Of a stretch of 37,142 nt of DNA, positions 8,749 to 16,949 are shown one piece after another. The stretch spans positions 1 through 37,142 of the IMG/VR virus record IMGVR_UViG_3300009285_002699, one strand, 5' to 3'. A model generated the notes under the pieces. That model worked only from the letters and a program-made list of their open reading frames with translations. It searched no databases and was not told where the DNA came from. The stretch's first letter is position 1, and each line of letters opens with the position of its first letter. A program made the translations under genes and the position numbers. This DNA is from a virus.

Positions 8749-9165
8749 CTAAACCAAAGCTACGCTGGTGCGGGTGACTGCGCCGGTGATTCTGTGATCT
8801 GCCGAAAACGTTTCCAGGGTGTCAACTGACCCAGAGACTTGCACATTCTCCACAAATACCTCGCCCTGATAGTATTTGTCGGTCGTAGCATCGCCGAATT
8901 GCGTGGTTTTCGTGATGCTGGTGCGAACGCCCAACAGCGGCCCATAGATCGCCTCGGTTGTACTATTCCAGAAGCCGTTGATCGGGATAGTTGTCCCGGC
9001 CAGACCAGGGACATAAGTCCTGGTCGTATCTCCAAGCGCCGAGTCTTCTAACATGCTCACCGCAGCCTGGACGCTTGCCTGGTTCACGTGCGCAGTCAAA
9101 GCGACGGGGCTTGTCGAGGCGTTGTCGATGATAAAAATTACATCTTTTCCGGTTAGATTTGCCAT
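8749..9165 (-). CDS. Major tail protein, copy 2
   Basis: 138 residues, beginning MANLTGKDVIFIIDNAS. By manual alignment it is about 70% identical to the gene just upstream, with no gaps and the longest identical runs at GDTTRTYVPGLAG, NGFWNSTTEA and NVQVSGSV. Position between the neck genes and the tail chaperone makes it a tail-tube subunit. Both copies keep intact reading frames, ribosome sites and length. Confidence 0.75.
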   Translation of the reverse strand: MANLTGKDVIFIIDNASTSPVALTAHVNQASVQAAVSMLEDSALGDTTRTYVPGLAGTTIPINGFWNSTTEAIYGPLLGVRTSITKTTQFGDATTDKYYQGEVFVENVQVSGSVDTLETFSADHRITGAVTRTSVALV

Positions 9166-9180
9166 AGTCTTACTCCATTA

Positions 9181-9597
9181 TTAGCTAAGTGCAACACTGG
9201 TGCGTGTCACCGCACCGGAAACCCGGTGGTCTGCCGAGAATGTTTCCAGCGAATCGACTGATCCCGAAACTTGCACATTCGCTACAAAGGCCTCGCCGCG
9301 GTAATATTTCGCTGGTGAGGATTGTCCGAATTGAACCGTCCGGGCTACGCTGGTACGTACACCAATCAACGGGCCATAAACCGCTTCTGTCGTGCTATTC
9401 CAGAACCCGTTTACGGCGAAGGTAATACCCGCAAGTCCCGGCACATAGGTGCGCGTAGTGTCGCCAAAGGCCGAGTCCTCTAACAGGCTCACCGCGCTTT
9501 GTAGGCTGGCCTGATTGACATGTGTGGTCAGGACGGTAAATGTACCCGTCGAATTATCCAGTCCAAAAACATTGTCCTTTCCGGTGGGGTTAGCCAT
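9181..9597 (-). CDS. Major tail protein, copy 1
   Basis: 138 residues, MANPTGKDNVFGLDN. Paralogue of the following gene and of equal length. The small all-beta pattern fits a siphovirus tail-tube protein. The pair arose by tandem duplication and has diverged mainly in residues 9-25 and 85-105. Either one copy forms the tube and the other a cap, decoration or minor variant, or both co-assemble; the sequence does not say which. Confidence 0.75.
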   Translation of the reverse strand: MANPTGKDNVFGLDNSTGTFTVLTTHVNQASLQSAVSLLEDSAFGDTTRTYVPGLAGITFAVNGFWNSTTEAVYGPLIGVRTSVARTVQFGQSSPAKYYRGEAFVANVQVSGSVDSLETFSADHRVSGAVTRTSVALS

Positions 9598-9600
9598 TTT

Positions 9601-9777
9601 TTACTCCTCGCTCAATTCGTCCTTATGCTTTTTACCGACAGACGGCGCGGACTTGAGCATTTCACGGTATTTTGCCGCCTGCTCGTGATGGATGCTATTC
9701 AGGTTGCCGGAACGTTCCAATTGCTTTGCGTTCCTTTCGGCCTCCTCTAATAGCTTCGTGACTTTCTCTCTATCCAT
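9601..9777 (-). CDS. Small helical protein between neck and tail-tube genes
   Basis: 58 residues, MDREKVTKLLEEAERN to KDELSEE, highly charged and helical (coiled-coil-like). ATG 9777 is preferred over an upstream in-frame codon because AGGAG (9783-9787) lies five bases before it. It begins just before the stop of the tail-terminator-like gene. Function unknown. Confidence 0.6.
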   Translation of the reverse strand: MDREKVTKLLEEAERNAKQLERSGNLNSIHHEQAAKYREMLKSAPSVGKKHKDELSEE

Positions 9778-9779
9778 GT

Positions 9780-10235
9780 CTACTCCTGCAATGTGACCGT
9801 GGTTTCCTCGGCCCATTCAATACGCAATTCCTGCTTGTAGAAGCGGCGCTTGCCCACTACAACATCCTGGGGGTCATTAGCCCCTCGTACAAATACGTCG
9901 CGGATTTTCCCTGTGGTGTCCGCCGCCTTTCGGTACTGGTCGAATCGCACGGTAACATTGTCTACAACCTCTTCTATCTTTTCTAGCGTCTCGCCATAAT
10001 CCTTCCACAGCACCCAGATTTCGGCAATGGTCATCCAGTTGGTTTCGTAGGTGCCGCCGAAGGCAAGTTGCTTCCGCTCAAACCCGCCCCTACGCAAAAT
10101 GCAATACTGGCGGGATTCGCCATGATTGAGTATCTGCCATTTCCCGCGGGCGGTGTTTTTGCTGTTGAATCCATCCACCGCCTGAATTTGGGTCAGGATC
10201 AGGGCCTCGCCCGCATCATAGCTTGGGGTAGTCAT
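9780..10235 (-). CDS. Tail terminator / neck protein
   Basis: 151 residues. ALILTQIQAVDGFNSKNTARG and the closing YKQELRIEWAE with an alpha/beta pattern resemble the tail-terminator/tail-completion proteins that sit between connector and tail tube genes. It is third in the neck gene series, directly upstream of the major tail genes. Assignment is by position and general pattern. Confidence 0.55.
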   Translation of the reverse strand: MTTPSYDAGEALILTQIQAVDGFNSKNTARGKWQILNHGESRQYCILRRGGFERKQLAFGGTYETNWMTIAEIWVLWKDYGETLEKIEEVVDNVTVRFDQYRKAADTTGKIRDVFVRGANDPQDVVVGKRRFYKQELRIEWAEETTVTLQE

Positions 10236-10237
10236 AG

Positions 10238-10750
10238 CTAATAATCGAATAGCCCCCGCTTGAATTTCGGCTGTTCGTATCCGGTATTATCCGGGTCTAC
10301 CCGGTCATCCTGGAGAGTTAAACCAGTAAACGCCAAGCCCTGATGAGTGGGGTCGGCCACGGTTACGCCCTCGCGCTTCCATCCCTTTGCCAGGTTCCCC
10401 ACAAAGCGGTCAGCCGCGCCCAACAATCCGCCGAAATAGCGCGCCGGGCTTTCCTCGTCTCCACCTACCCCGGCGATATTGTTCACCATCTCGACCAGCG
10501 CCACGACCTTCGTCCGTACCCAGGCATCGCAGGATAGGCTGCATGTGCTATTGGCCGCCACCGCCGAAGGCGCGAAGCCGTGTTCGCGGATAGCTGCATT
10601 GAGCATTCCAGATACTTCGTCGATAAACCCCTCAACTTCGGTTCCGGTCGGGCGGGTATTCGCATTGAACTCGTTTTCGCCCTCTGTAAGGTATCGAGTA
10701 AGGGCAAATACCGCCGTAGTGCTTGACCAGCTATCAGAACGAATCGCCAT
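10238..10750 (-). CDS. Head-tail connector-like protein
   Basis: 170 residues, helical N-terminal half (EFNANTRPTGTEVEGFIDEV; then ALVEMVNNIAGVGG) in the way of gp6/gp15-type adaptors, with a hydrophilic tail. Its ATG shares a base with the upstream TAA (TAATG at 10750). Located among neck genes. No specific family can be claimed. Confidence 0.5.
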   Translation of the reverse strand: MAIRSDSWSSTTAVFALTRYLTEGENEFNANTRPTGTEVEGFIDEVSGMLNAAIREHGFAPSAVAANSTCSLSCDAWVRTKVVALVEMVNNIAGVGGDEESPARYFGGLLGAADRFVGNLAKGWKREGVTVADPTHQGLAFTGLTLQDDRVDPDNTGYEQPKFKRGLFDY

Positions 10751-11067
10751 TAAGTCCCTTGTCCTGCATAGCGATAGGCTTGCACCGAAACTGTCGCTGT
10801 ACCCGTAGTGCGCTGGAATTTTAGATTAGCCATAAGTGGCCGCATGTTTTCAAGCCGATGGTGCACATCTTTTTCGAGCAGCACGCCGGTCGAGAGCGTT
10901 GGCGCAGTAGAATCTGCGCGGAAACGTGCTGGCTGAGTTTCAACGGCTATATCAAGCACATCCGCCAATTGATTAGTGCTCGAAAGTCCCAGGGCTGTAC
11001 TGTCGGCCAAACTCAAGGCTTGGAAGCCTACTAAGACCAGGCCGGGGGGTGTATTTCGATTGCCCAT
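10750..11067 (-). CDS. Neck-region structural protein, unknown
   Basis: 105 residues starting MGNRNTPPGLVLVGF. ATG 11067 overlaps the previous TAA (TAATG) and follows a GGAGG site by nine bases, so I prefer it to the TTG at 11073. Beta-rich, ending VSVQAYRYAGQGT. No family recognised; probably a virion component by position. Confidence 0.5.
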   Translation of the reverse strand: MGNRNTPPGLVLVGFQALSLADSTALGLSSTNQLADVLDIAVETQPARFRADSTAPTLSTGVLLEKDVHHRLENMRPLMANLKFQRTTGTATVSVQAYRYAGQGT

Positions 11068-11282
11068 TACCAACCACCTCCGGCCAGCCTTTTGAAGCGG
11101 AGTTGTGCCTGCTTGCCAACTTCCTTGCGGCTTATAATTTCTGGCTTCCCGACCACATCTTCCTGTTCGATGATTTGTTTATCGAACATCCCGCCTAGAG
11201 GCGTCCAGAACTCGCCGCGCCGGTAGGTCTTGCCCTGATATTTGAACGTTTTCTTAACCGGGTATTGCAGTCCTTTGCTCAT
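11067..11282 (-). CDS. Small basic protein in the neck operon
   Basis: 71 residues, MSKGLQYPVKKTFKYQGKTYRRGEFW..., ending KRLAGGGW. ATG 11282 has AAGGAG about eight bases upstream, inside the 3' end of the zinc-ribbon gene. It is rich in Lys/Arg/Gln and has the look of a small SH3-like fold (YQGKTYRRGEFWTPLGG). Overlaps its upstream gene by 29 bases. Function unknown. Confidence 0.5.
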   Translation of the reverse strand: MSKGLQYPVKKTFKYQGKTYRRGEFWTPLGGMFDKQIIEQEDVVGKPEIISRKEVGKQAQLRFKRLAGGGW

Positions 11283-11526
11283 GCTCTTCGTGCTCCTTCT
11301 CGAATGCCGCCCGTCGTTCGGGCGTCGAGTCAATTAATCCTTTTATACGCGGATGCAATTCGCCTTTGCTGGGGGCGAGACCATTCCAATTCACCCGCAC
11401 GCCGCGGGGAGGAAGCCGCTCCATAATATCTCCGCAGGTTGAACACACCATCGCCGTGCTATAAAACATGCGATGCGTAGTTCGCCGCCGGTGTCCTTGT
11501 GCATCCTCGTACTCATACTCAGGCAT
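11254..11526 (-). CDS. FmdB-like zinc-ribbon protein
   Basis: 90 residues. It opens MPEYEYEDAQGHRR, the FmdB-type start, but the first CxxC pair of that family is replaced (DAQG). The second pair remains as VCSTCGDIMERL (about 27-38). FmdB-like ribbons are common in phage head-gene clusters; the role is unknown. The Glu/His-rich C-terminus (EKEHEEHEQR) is disordered-looking. It overlaps the HhH gene's end by eight bases. Confidence 0.6.
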   Translation of the reverse strand: MPEYEYEDAQGHRRRTTHRMFYSTAMVCSTCGDIMERLPPRGVRVNWNGLAPSKGELHPRIKGLIDSTPERRAAFEKEHEEHEQRTAIPG

Positions 11527-12025
11527 CGCTCTCTTCTGGATCGAATTCGTCGCGGTACGGATAAACCTCGCGGATTTTCTTCAGTCGTCCTGGGCCGATA
11601 CCGGGCACTTCAAGCAGCCTCTCATCATTGGCTGCCTGGATGAGGTAGGGCATATTCAGGCCCTCGGCGGCCAGCAATTCGGCAATCTCATCCGGCAAGC
11701 CCTCTTCTAGCGCAGACTCGGACGATTCAGTACTCAAAACAAAAACCCCATGATCCTTTTCTTCCTCCATCACAAGAGCATTCTGACAGTGCACCGGCAA
11801 GACCATTTGCTTATCAAAAAGTACTGGCCGTCTAGCGCCCCCCGCCTGTTTTTCGGTGCTGCCCTGGTCTAGCTGGTAATGGAAAACGGGGTAGTCATAA
11901 TATTGCGAAGCCTCGTCATCTATCCTCCAGCCGGGCGGCTGCGCCCATTGGTCGCCCTCCTCGTAGTGTTCGCCATCGAGGTCGAACGGTTTGTCTGCAA
12001 TCCAGATCACAATTTCTTTTGCCAT
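11519..12025 (-). CDS. Protein with C-terminal helix-hairpin-helix motif
   Basis: 168 residues from ATG 12025, which overlaps the glycosyltransferase stop by one base (TAATG) and follows AAGGAGC. The N-terminal ~80 residues (MAKEIVIWIADKPFDLDGEHY) are unrecognised. The C-terminus has a HhH-like sequence, LLEVPGIGPGRLKKIREVYP (about 136-155), typical of non-specific DNA binding or protein docking. In a neck-gene position it may be a head-tail connector using a HhH-like fold as a contact module, or a DNA-end binding protein. Confidence 0.6.
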   Translation of the reverse strand: MAKEIVIWIADKPFDLDGEHYEEGDQWAQPPGWRIDDEASQYYDYPVFHYQLDQGSTEKQAGGARRPVLFDKQMVLPVHCQNALVMEEEKDHGVFVLSTESSESALEEGLPDEIAELLAAEGLNMPYLIQAANDERLLEVPGIGPGRLKKIREVYPYRDEFDPEESDA

Positions 12026-13518
12026 TATTTGCTCCTTCGTTTGATTAGCGCCATTCCGATTTCGAGCGTCCCGAACGGCATTTGGTGTAGGGTTATTTCG
12101 GGCAGAAGTTCCACGTACCATTTATCCGGCTGTTTTGCGAGTTCTTGCACTAAGAATTGCGCTCCCTGCCCGTCAAAGTTTTCGGGGGATTGGTAGCAGT
12201 AGTCATCGAAAACCACCACAGTCTCATCGTTTATTAGGGGTTGTAAATAATTCCAATCGCTGCGCACAGTCTCATCATAGTGGTCGCCGTCTATATAAAT
12301 CAAATCGGCATAGTCAATATCGAGCGGCCTTCCTAAAGATTCTCGGCTATTCCCTACGCACAACTGTACCTCGGCCCCGGCCCCTACGAGCCTGCGATAA
12401 ACGTAATCGGCTGGTGGAGCCAGCTTCGACCATAACCCTGGCCTCTCGCTGTCAAAGAGGTCGTAACCAAAATACTGAATATCCGAGTTATAAAGCTGCG
12501 CTCGTTGGATCATCTGGCTGGCTCGCTCTCCGTTGAACGTCCCGACTTCCAAAATGATTTTCGGTTTCCGTTGGTCGATGATTTTGAGAAGCTGCTGGTA
12601 GCGCGGCATCCCCGAATCGGCCACTAGCGGATACTCAACTCCCAAAAGTTCCGAGAATACCAGGATATGATTTGCGACCCAATCGTGCCAAAGGAACATC
12701 GAAGAGGTCGATGCTCGTTCTAGTCCTGGTTTTGCCAGAGCCTTTAACTTCTCAATCAAGTCATCGGTGCCCTTGTAAATCTGGCTAGAGGGTAGTAAAT
12801 CCCTGCCGTAGCCATAATCGGGGCTGAATACCGGAACTCCACAGGCCAGGGCCTCCAGAAGCGGCAGCGGCCCGCCCTCGATGCGTCCAGTGCAAAGCAA
12901 GGCGTCGAGACCATTGTAGAACTTGCCCATATTCTTGGCGTCCAGGCTTTCAAATATCTCCACCGACATTCCGGCCAACCGCGCTTGTTCGACAATATAA
13001 TCCCAGCCCTGCCCCACAATTGCGAAGTGGAAAGGCTTGCAATCCATGTTCCAGGCCAGATCGAGCAGCATTCCTGCATTCTTGCGGCCATTGGGTTGCT
13101 CGGTTCCCACAATGCCCACAATCCGCCGCCGCATTGCATAGTCATTTACGCCTGGGTAGGCCATCCACAGCTTTTCCCTGGGAACGGAGGCATCTAATAA
13201 CTCTTGCCGTCCTGCGTAGCTCATACATATAATGCGGTCAGCGCGAGCAAGGGCGCTGATTGCCGCCTCTTCCATGCCCGGATTCGTGTGGGTGTAGAGG
13301 ACGACATGCTTGCTTTGGGCTAACTCCTCAGCATCCAGGTTTAGAATACCGTGGAATGGAACGTAATAATTTAAATCGGCTGCGGGGGCAGGACTTGCCG
13401 AACTCGTCACCTCCCAATACTGTCCAAGGGTCTCCATGATTGGACCAGCCAGCCTTTGCATTGCGTAGGAATGATATGGCTCCACGATATGGACGTGCGG
13501 CCTTTTTTCTTCACTCAC
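12025..13518 (-). CDS. Glycosyltransferase (GT-B) fused to class I methyltransferase
   Basis: 497 residues from a GTG at 13518. The GTG overlaps the upstream TGA (GTGA) and has GGAG seven bases before it, so it beats an in-frame ATG at 13581 that would lie inside the preceding gene. The N-terminal ~300 residues form a GT-B/GT4-like enzyme: EGGPLPLLEALACGVPVFSP (about 214-233) is the nucleotide-sugar binding signature. The C-terminal ~175 residues are a SAM-dependent methyltransferase of the Methyltransf_24 type: LEVGTFNGE (about 323-331), then LIYIDGDHYDE (406-416) and VVFDDY. One protein could therefore add and methylate a sugar on a virion protein, cell-surface glycan or DNA; the target is unknown. 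Confidence 0.8.
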   Translation of the reverse strand: MSEEKRPHVHIVEPYHSYAMQRLAGPIMETLGQYWEVTSSASPAPAADLNYYVPFHGILNLDAEELAQSKHVVLYTHTNPGMEEAAISALARADRIICMSYAGRQELLDASVPREKLWMAYPGVNDYAMRRRIVGIVGTEQPNGRKNAGMLLDLAWNMDCKPFHFAIVGQGWDYIVEQARLAGMSVEIFESLDAKNMGKFYNGLDALLCTGRIEGGPLPLLEALACGVPVFSPDYGYGRDLLPSSQIYKGTDDLIEKLKALAKPGLERASTSSMFLWHDWVANHILVFSELLGVEYPLVADSGMPRYQQLLKIIDQRKPKIILEVGTFNGERASQMIQRAQLYNSDIQYFGYDLFDSERPGLWSKLAPPADYVYRRLVGAGAEVQLCVGNSRESLGRPLDIDYADLIYIDGDHYDETVRSDWNYLQPLINDETVVVFDDYCYQSPENFDGQGAQFLVQELAKQPDKWYVELLPEITLHQMPFGTLEIGMALIKRRSK

Positions 13519-13835
13519 GAAGCTACTCCTTTCCGTAATCGAAAAATCCCGTCCCACAAGGGCATCAAAAACCCTTTCCAATATCCTCTAATTGGATGCC
13601 ACCAAATAATTCCCGAAATCCAAGTATTTGCTATATCGGGTTCTCCATAGGCTTCGTAATCTATATAACGCCGATTACTTCTGTCACGCAGATAAATCCT
13701 TGCTTTTCCCTTACTGGGAATCAATGGATATTTCGATGTTTCGGCGAAGAAGCAATCCGAGGTAATGTCTTTTAATCCGATATAAGCTCGAATGTATTGC
13801 CCCTCATTATCAGGAGTGAATATTCGCTTAATCAT
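13515..13835 (-). CDS. Small hypothetical protein in the glycosylation block
   Basis: 106 residues (MIKRIFTPDNEGQYIRAYIG...), with many Tyr, Trp and Arg and a C-terminal part (WHPIRGYWKGFLMPLWDGIF) that could lie on a membrane. No family recognised. It overlaps the upstream glycosyltransferase stop by eight bases and the downstream GTG by four, so all three are co-translated. Confidence 0.6.
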   Translation of the reverse strand: MIKRIFTPDNEGQYIRAYIGLKDITSDCFFAETSKYPLIPSKGKARIYLRDRSNRRYIDYEAYGEPDIANTWISGIIWWHPIRGYWKGFLMPLWDGIFRLRKGVAS

Positions 13836-14718
13836 TTGTTAGCTCCTTAATCCGTTGTCGCCATTCTTTGCGCTCGAACAGTACACCTCGTTTTACCCCG
13901 TCAAACACATCCTTTTGTTGTTCACCAAGCTCAGAGAAGTCGTTGGGATGCAGTGGATAATGAACGATATGTCCACAGCGCACGTCCGGGTCTCCCCAAA
14001 ATACGTGTCCCGCAGCATGGGCATAATATGGAAAGCGGATGTCGCTACCAATCACAGTGCGCTGGCCGGTGAGGGGGCGGATTTCCTGCTTCAATAAATC
14101 AAGTGACGCCTTTAATCTCACCTCGTCGTCCGCATTCCGGCTTTTTTTCTTTATAACTTTCTCCATAATTTTCATGGCGGCCATGATGTTATCCAAGTTA
14201 TAGGGCCAGATGTCCATATCATCTTCGAGGACGAATGGCTCGCCTTTCAGCAGTTTCCCAACGGCCTCGAAAACCTCGCGATGAACCAGTACACAGCCCC
14301 ATCCGCTCGCGCCTAATTTATGCAATTTGCCCCGTTCCGGGTCTCCCATCCAAGGCATGTGCGGCCATTCCCCATTCGGGTTATATCTAAACCACACAGG
14401 GGCAATGGGCTGGAATCGTCTCCGCAAATAGTAACCGGACACGTATGGTAGCTGATGCGAGCGCAACCGCTCCAACGTGTCCGGTTGAAATTCCATATCT
14501 GCGTCGAGCAGCAGTATCCAATCGTGGTTGGATTTTATAAAGTTGTTAATGTGCCATTCTCGCCCCTCGAATCCCTTCGTGGCCCTGATAGGGATTGGGT
14601 AGTTATCCCCCGACCTCACCACGATCTTGCGGATGCTGTCATTGGCTGACCCGTATTCTAAGTCCGGGCCAACTACGCCGATGTAAGCCGTTCCGAGATA
14701 TTTTTTGAGTATTGCCAT
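13828..14718 (-). CDS. GT-A (family 2-like) glycosyltransferase
   Basis: 296 residues. Although the start resembles a clipped GT2 fold, the key DxD motif is clear: WILLLDADMEFQPDTLERL (about 67-85), preceded by a GREWHINNF helix. LEDDMDIW (about 173-180) fits the acceptor/catalytic loop. Such phage enzymes decorate virion or host glycans. The ribosome site GGAG lies within a predicted hairpin (see 14707-14812), so translation may be regulated. It heads a three-gene glycosylation block placed between capsid and connector genes. Confidence 0.75.
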   Translation of the reverse strand: MAILKKYLGTAYIGVVGPDLEYGSANDSIRKIVVRSGDNYPIPIRATKGFEGREWHINNFIKSNHDWILLLDADMEFQPDTLERLRSHQLPYVSGYYLRRRFQPIAPVWFRYNPNGEWPHMPWMGDPERGKLHKLGASGWGCVLVHREVFEAVGKLLKGEPFVLEDDMDIWPYNLDNIMAAMKIMEKVIKKKSRNADDEVRLKASLDLLKQEIRPLTGQRTVIGSDIRFPYYAHAAGHVFWGDPDVRCGHIVHYPLHPNDFSELGEQQKDVFDGVKRGVLFERKEWRQRIKELTND

Positions 14719-14812
14719 TCAATCTCCGCTAGGGCCAGAGATTTGAGTTAGTGCGCGGGCACCGAAACCCGGTGGGCTTCCCTAGCAGTACTCGCGCACT
14801 AACTCAATACTC
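14707..14812 (-). promoter_or_regulatory. Structured RNA leader masking the glycosyltransferase ribosome site
   Basis: Read on the minus strand. A perfect 15-bp inverted repeat (14793-14807 with 14743-14757) encloses a CACCG/CGGTG hairpin and a free GCTAGGG. The next 21 bases fold as ATCTCTG-loop-CGGAGAT, whose loop carries CCCTAG, complementary to that CTAGGG. Its 3' strand contains the GGAG ribosome site of ATG 14718. An outer 8-base pair (GAGTATTG with CAATACTC, the latter within the first codons) closes the whole. This is a pseudoknot-like element able to hide the ribosome site. No terminator T-run is present. Confidence 0.6.
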
Positions 14813-14828
14813 CTCATTTTGGTCGTCG

Positions 14829-15068
14829 TCAAAGTAATTCTGCCTCAGCCTTTTGCCGTAAATCGTCCAGGATTCCTTTTGCCTGCGCAATTCGCCCAGG
14901 AGTAACCGCATTTTCGAGATTATCCCGAACGTACCAAATAGCAGCACTATTTTGGTCTTTTACGGCTATGTGGCATTTTAGCGAGTAAACATCTCCGACA
15001 CGAGTACAGATTAAGGTGACGGCCCCAATTTCGGTTGGTATAAGATCATTTAGCGCCGTCCACGCCAT
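14829..15068 (-). CDS. Small hypothetical protein
   Basis: 79 residues, MAWTALNDLIPTEIGAVTL... alpha/beta with a helical end (RIAQAKGILDDLRQKAEAELL). ATG 15068 has GGAG upstream and lies 23 bases inside the preceding gene. Unrecognised; probably virion-associated by position. Confidence 0.55.
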   Translation of the reverse strand: MAWTALNDLIPTEIGAVTLICTRVGDVYSLKCHIAVKDQNSAAIWYVRDNLENAVTPGRIAQAKGILDDLRQKAEAELL

Positions 15069-15231
15069 CGGATTCTCCTGGAGGAGCCGAAAGAGACTCC
15101 TCCATCTTATTAATCAAGAACTCACAAAACTGCATCGCGCCATTTACCGCCCCGAGTTGTTTCAATGCCTCGTCCCTTTGCAATCCAAATTCGGCAAGGG
15201 CTTGACGAAGAAACTCCTCGGTGATCTGCAC
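15046..15231 (-). CDS. Small helical hypothetical protein
   Basis: 61 residues from GTG 15231, which overlaps the upstream TAG (TAGTG). Mostly one or two amphipathic helices (EEFLRQALAEFGLQRDEALK) with a flexible Gly/Ser/Asp tail. No family recognised. Confidence 0.5.
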   Translation of the reverse strand: MQITEEFLRQALAEFGLQRDEALKQLGAVNGAMQFCEFLINKMEESLSAPPGESDGVDGAK

Positions 15232-15959
15232 TAGCTCACGCTCGTTGCAACGGACACGGCAGTAGCCGAATCGGTGTCATGCACGAGATAGTACGTTGTG
15301 GCGTTCGCGCCCTGGAACTTCATCAGCACAACCTGCGTACCGCTATCGTATTCCGTAAGCACAGCGCCGCTGGCGTCAATCAGTTCGCGGAAGCCGCCGC
15401 TCGATGCGTGGCTCGCGACATTGATCGCCGATTGGATAGCGCCCTGCGAAGACCTGTCATCATTACGAATACGGATACCGTAGGAGAGTGTGGCGGTATT
15501 GGCCTCGTTCGCAGCAATGATGTCCATAACCCCAAATTCCGTAGCGGTAGTCCCGTAGTTCTCTGATTTGACAGTAAGGCCAAGAAGCGTAGGAACGGTG
15601 CCGCCAGATTTCGCCTGTACAGAAATCAGGTTTTCCAGCCGCCCCATCGTGCCGCCAGAGCGGTTGTTAACCCCGACGTTTAACCCGCGCAGGATGAAGT
15701 TAGAATCATTCGCCGCATAGTTATTGCCGCTAATTCGCATCCAGGCATCGTTGCTATCGCCTGTAGCGACATAAGCGGCCACGCGGTCGCCAGTGATGTA
15801 GAACAGGTAGGACTTCTGGGCTGCTGTTCCGCGAAACCAAGCACTACCATCTACGGTAAATCCGTAATCCTGATTTATTCCCGTATTGCGAACGGGAACC
15901 GCTTTGTACCGTTGTTTTGCGGAAAATCCACGCCAGGAGTTTTGAGGGTGGTTAGCCAT
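15231..15959 (-). CDS. Virion surface protein next to major capsid (fibre- or decoration-like)
   Basis: 242 residues, rich in Gly, Ser, Thr, Asn and Ala, with beta-strand repeats such as FTVDGSAWFRGTAAQ (about 34-48) and NFILRGLNVGVNNRSGG. This is the style of head or tail fibre shafts. It follows the major capsid gene by 12 bases on the same transcript, suggesting a capsid fibre or outer decoration. No motif gives a firm name. Confidence 0.55.
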   Translation of the reverse strand: MANHPQNSWRGFSAKQRYKAVPVRNTGINQDYGFTVDGSAWFRGTAAQKSYLFYITGDRVAAYVATGDSNDAWMRISGNNYAANDSNFILRGLNVGVNNRSGGTMGRLENLISVQAKSGGTVPTLLGLTVKSENYGTTATEFGVMDIIAANEANTATLSYGIRIRNDDRSSQGAIQSAINVASHASSGGFRELIDASGAVLTEYDSGTQVVLMKFQGANATTYYLVHDTDSATAVSVATSVS

Positions 15960-15971
15960 CAGCCACCTCCT

Positions 15972-16919
15972 CTAAACCACATCAGCGAAGAAGTAGCCAA
16001 CGTCAGTCGCAACGGCAACCTGGTCCCACTGTTCCTTGTACTTGAAGACATCCGAGTCGGTATCCTCGCTGCGGTAGGGACGCACGCCGCCCAATCCACC
16101 GCCGGGTGCCCAAACGAAGGTCTTGCCCGCGGTAGCAGAGAACACGCCCGCGCTGGGATCAACCCAACAGATTAGGGCATCGTCGTCGATGATCGCCGAG
16201 CCGGAGAAGTCCTGTCCAAGATTAGCGGTATTGTAAGACGCCATCGAGGGCCAGTAATTCGCAAGGCCCAGAGCAGCCGCAATTGCGCCTTCCATATTCC
16301 CGATAGTGGCCTGCTGGGTGTACTTCACCCGGTCGATGATGTCGGGGTGGTTGATCAGCGCATTGTGGACGATATGCCCTACCACAATGGTATTGGCGGT
16401 CTGGCCGGTGTTCATGGAGATGGTGCGGATAGCGGTCAGCACGTCTGTAACCGGATCGCCAGCCGAGAAGTCGTCCCAGTCCGTGGTTGAGTTGTTGTCA
16501 TCGGTGCCCCACACGCTGGTAGTCATAAAGTCCGCGGCGAAGGCGCGCTCTTTGCGGATGAGGGAGCGCTGCGCCAGCAAGCGCAGGCCAGCCTCTTCCA
16601 AGTCCATCGGGACTTGGGAGTTGGCGCGCACCTCATCGGCCAGCGGGAACGACAACGCCCATTGCAGGGTCGTATAGGTGCTGGTCGAGAGGCCAAAGCC
16701 CACGCGGGGGAATTCCTGCCCAGGGGCGCGCTCTTCCATCTCGTCCACCATGAAGTATTTCTTGGTGAACGTGTAATAGGTGCCGGAATCTTTATCGACC
16801 GGAACCGGGGGGAAGACGCGCGTTGCCACGAAGCGGTTATCCGCCTGCATGTAGCCAACTGCCAGACCACTCAGTACGGGGTCGACAGCTTGTACGTCGG
16901 TTATAGTAGGAACAGGCAT
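15972..16919 (-). CDS. Major capsid protein
   Basis: 315 residues with the HK97-fold major-capsid pattern of the Mu gpT/P22-like group: ADNRFVATRVFPPVPVDKDSG near residues 26-46, FGLSTSTYTTLQWALSFPLADEVR (about 74-97), and the late VRPYRSEDTDSDVFKYKEQWD (about 277-297). Order protease/scaffold - decoration - major capsid is standard. Spacing is short on both sides and a good ribosome site (AAGGAG) precedes ATG 16919. Confidence 0.9.
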   Translation of the reverse strand: MPVPTITDVQAVDPVLSGLAVGYMQADNRFVATRVFPPVPVDKDSGTYYTFTKKYFMVDEMEERAPGQEFPRVGFGLSTSTYTTLQWALSFPLADEVRANSQVPMDLEEAGLRLLAQRSLIRKERAFAADFMTTSVWGTDDNNSTTDWDDFSAGDPVTDVLTAIRTISMNTGQTANTIVVGHIVHNALINHPDIIDRVKYTQQATIGNMEGAIAAALGLANYWPSMASYNTANLGQDFSGSAIIDDDALICWVDPSAGVFSATAGKTFVWAPGGGLGGVRPYRSEDTDSDVFKYKEQWDQVAVATDVGYFFADVV

Positions 16920-16949
16920 GGATTACTCCTTATAATTTTCCTTATCAGT

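Noticed and set aside
14728-14807. A tRNA or plain terminator in the glycosyltransferase leader
   Set aside because: No anticodon arm or T-loop pattern fits, and the stem is not followed by a T-run, so a regulatory fold was preferred.
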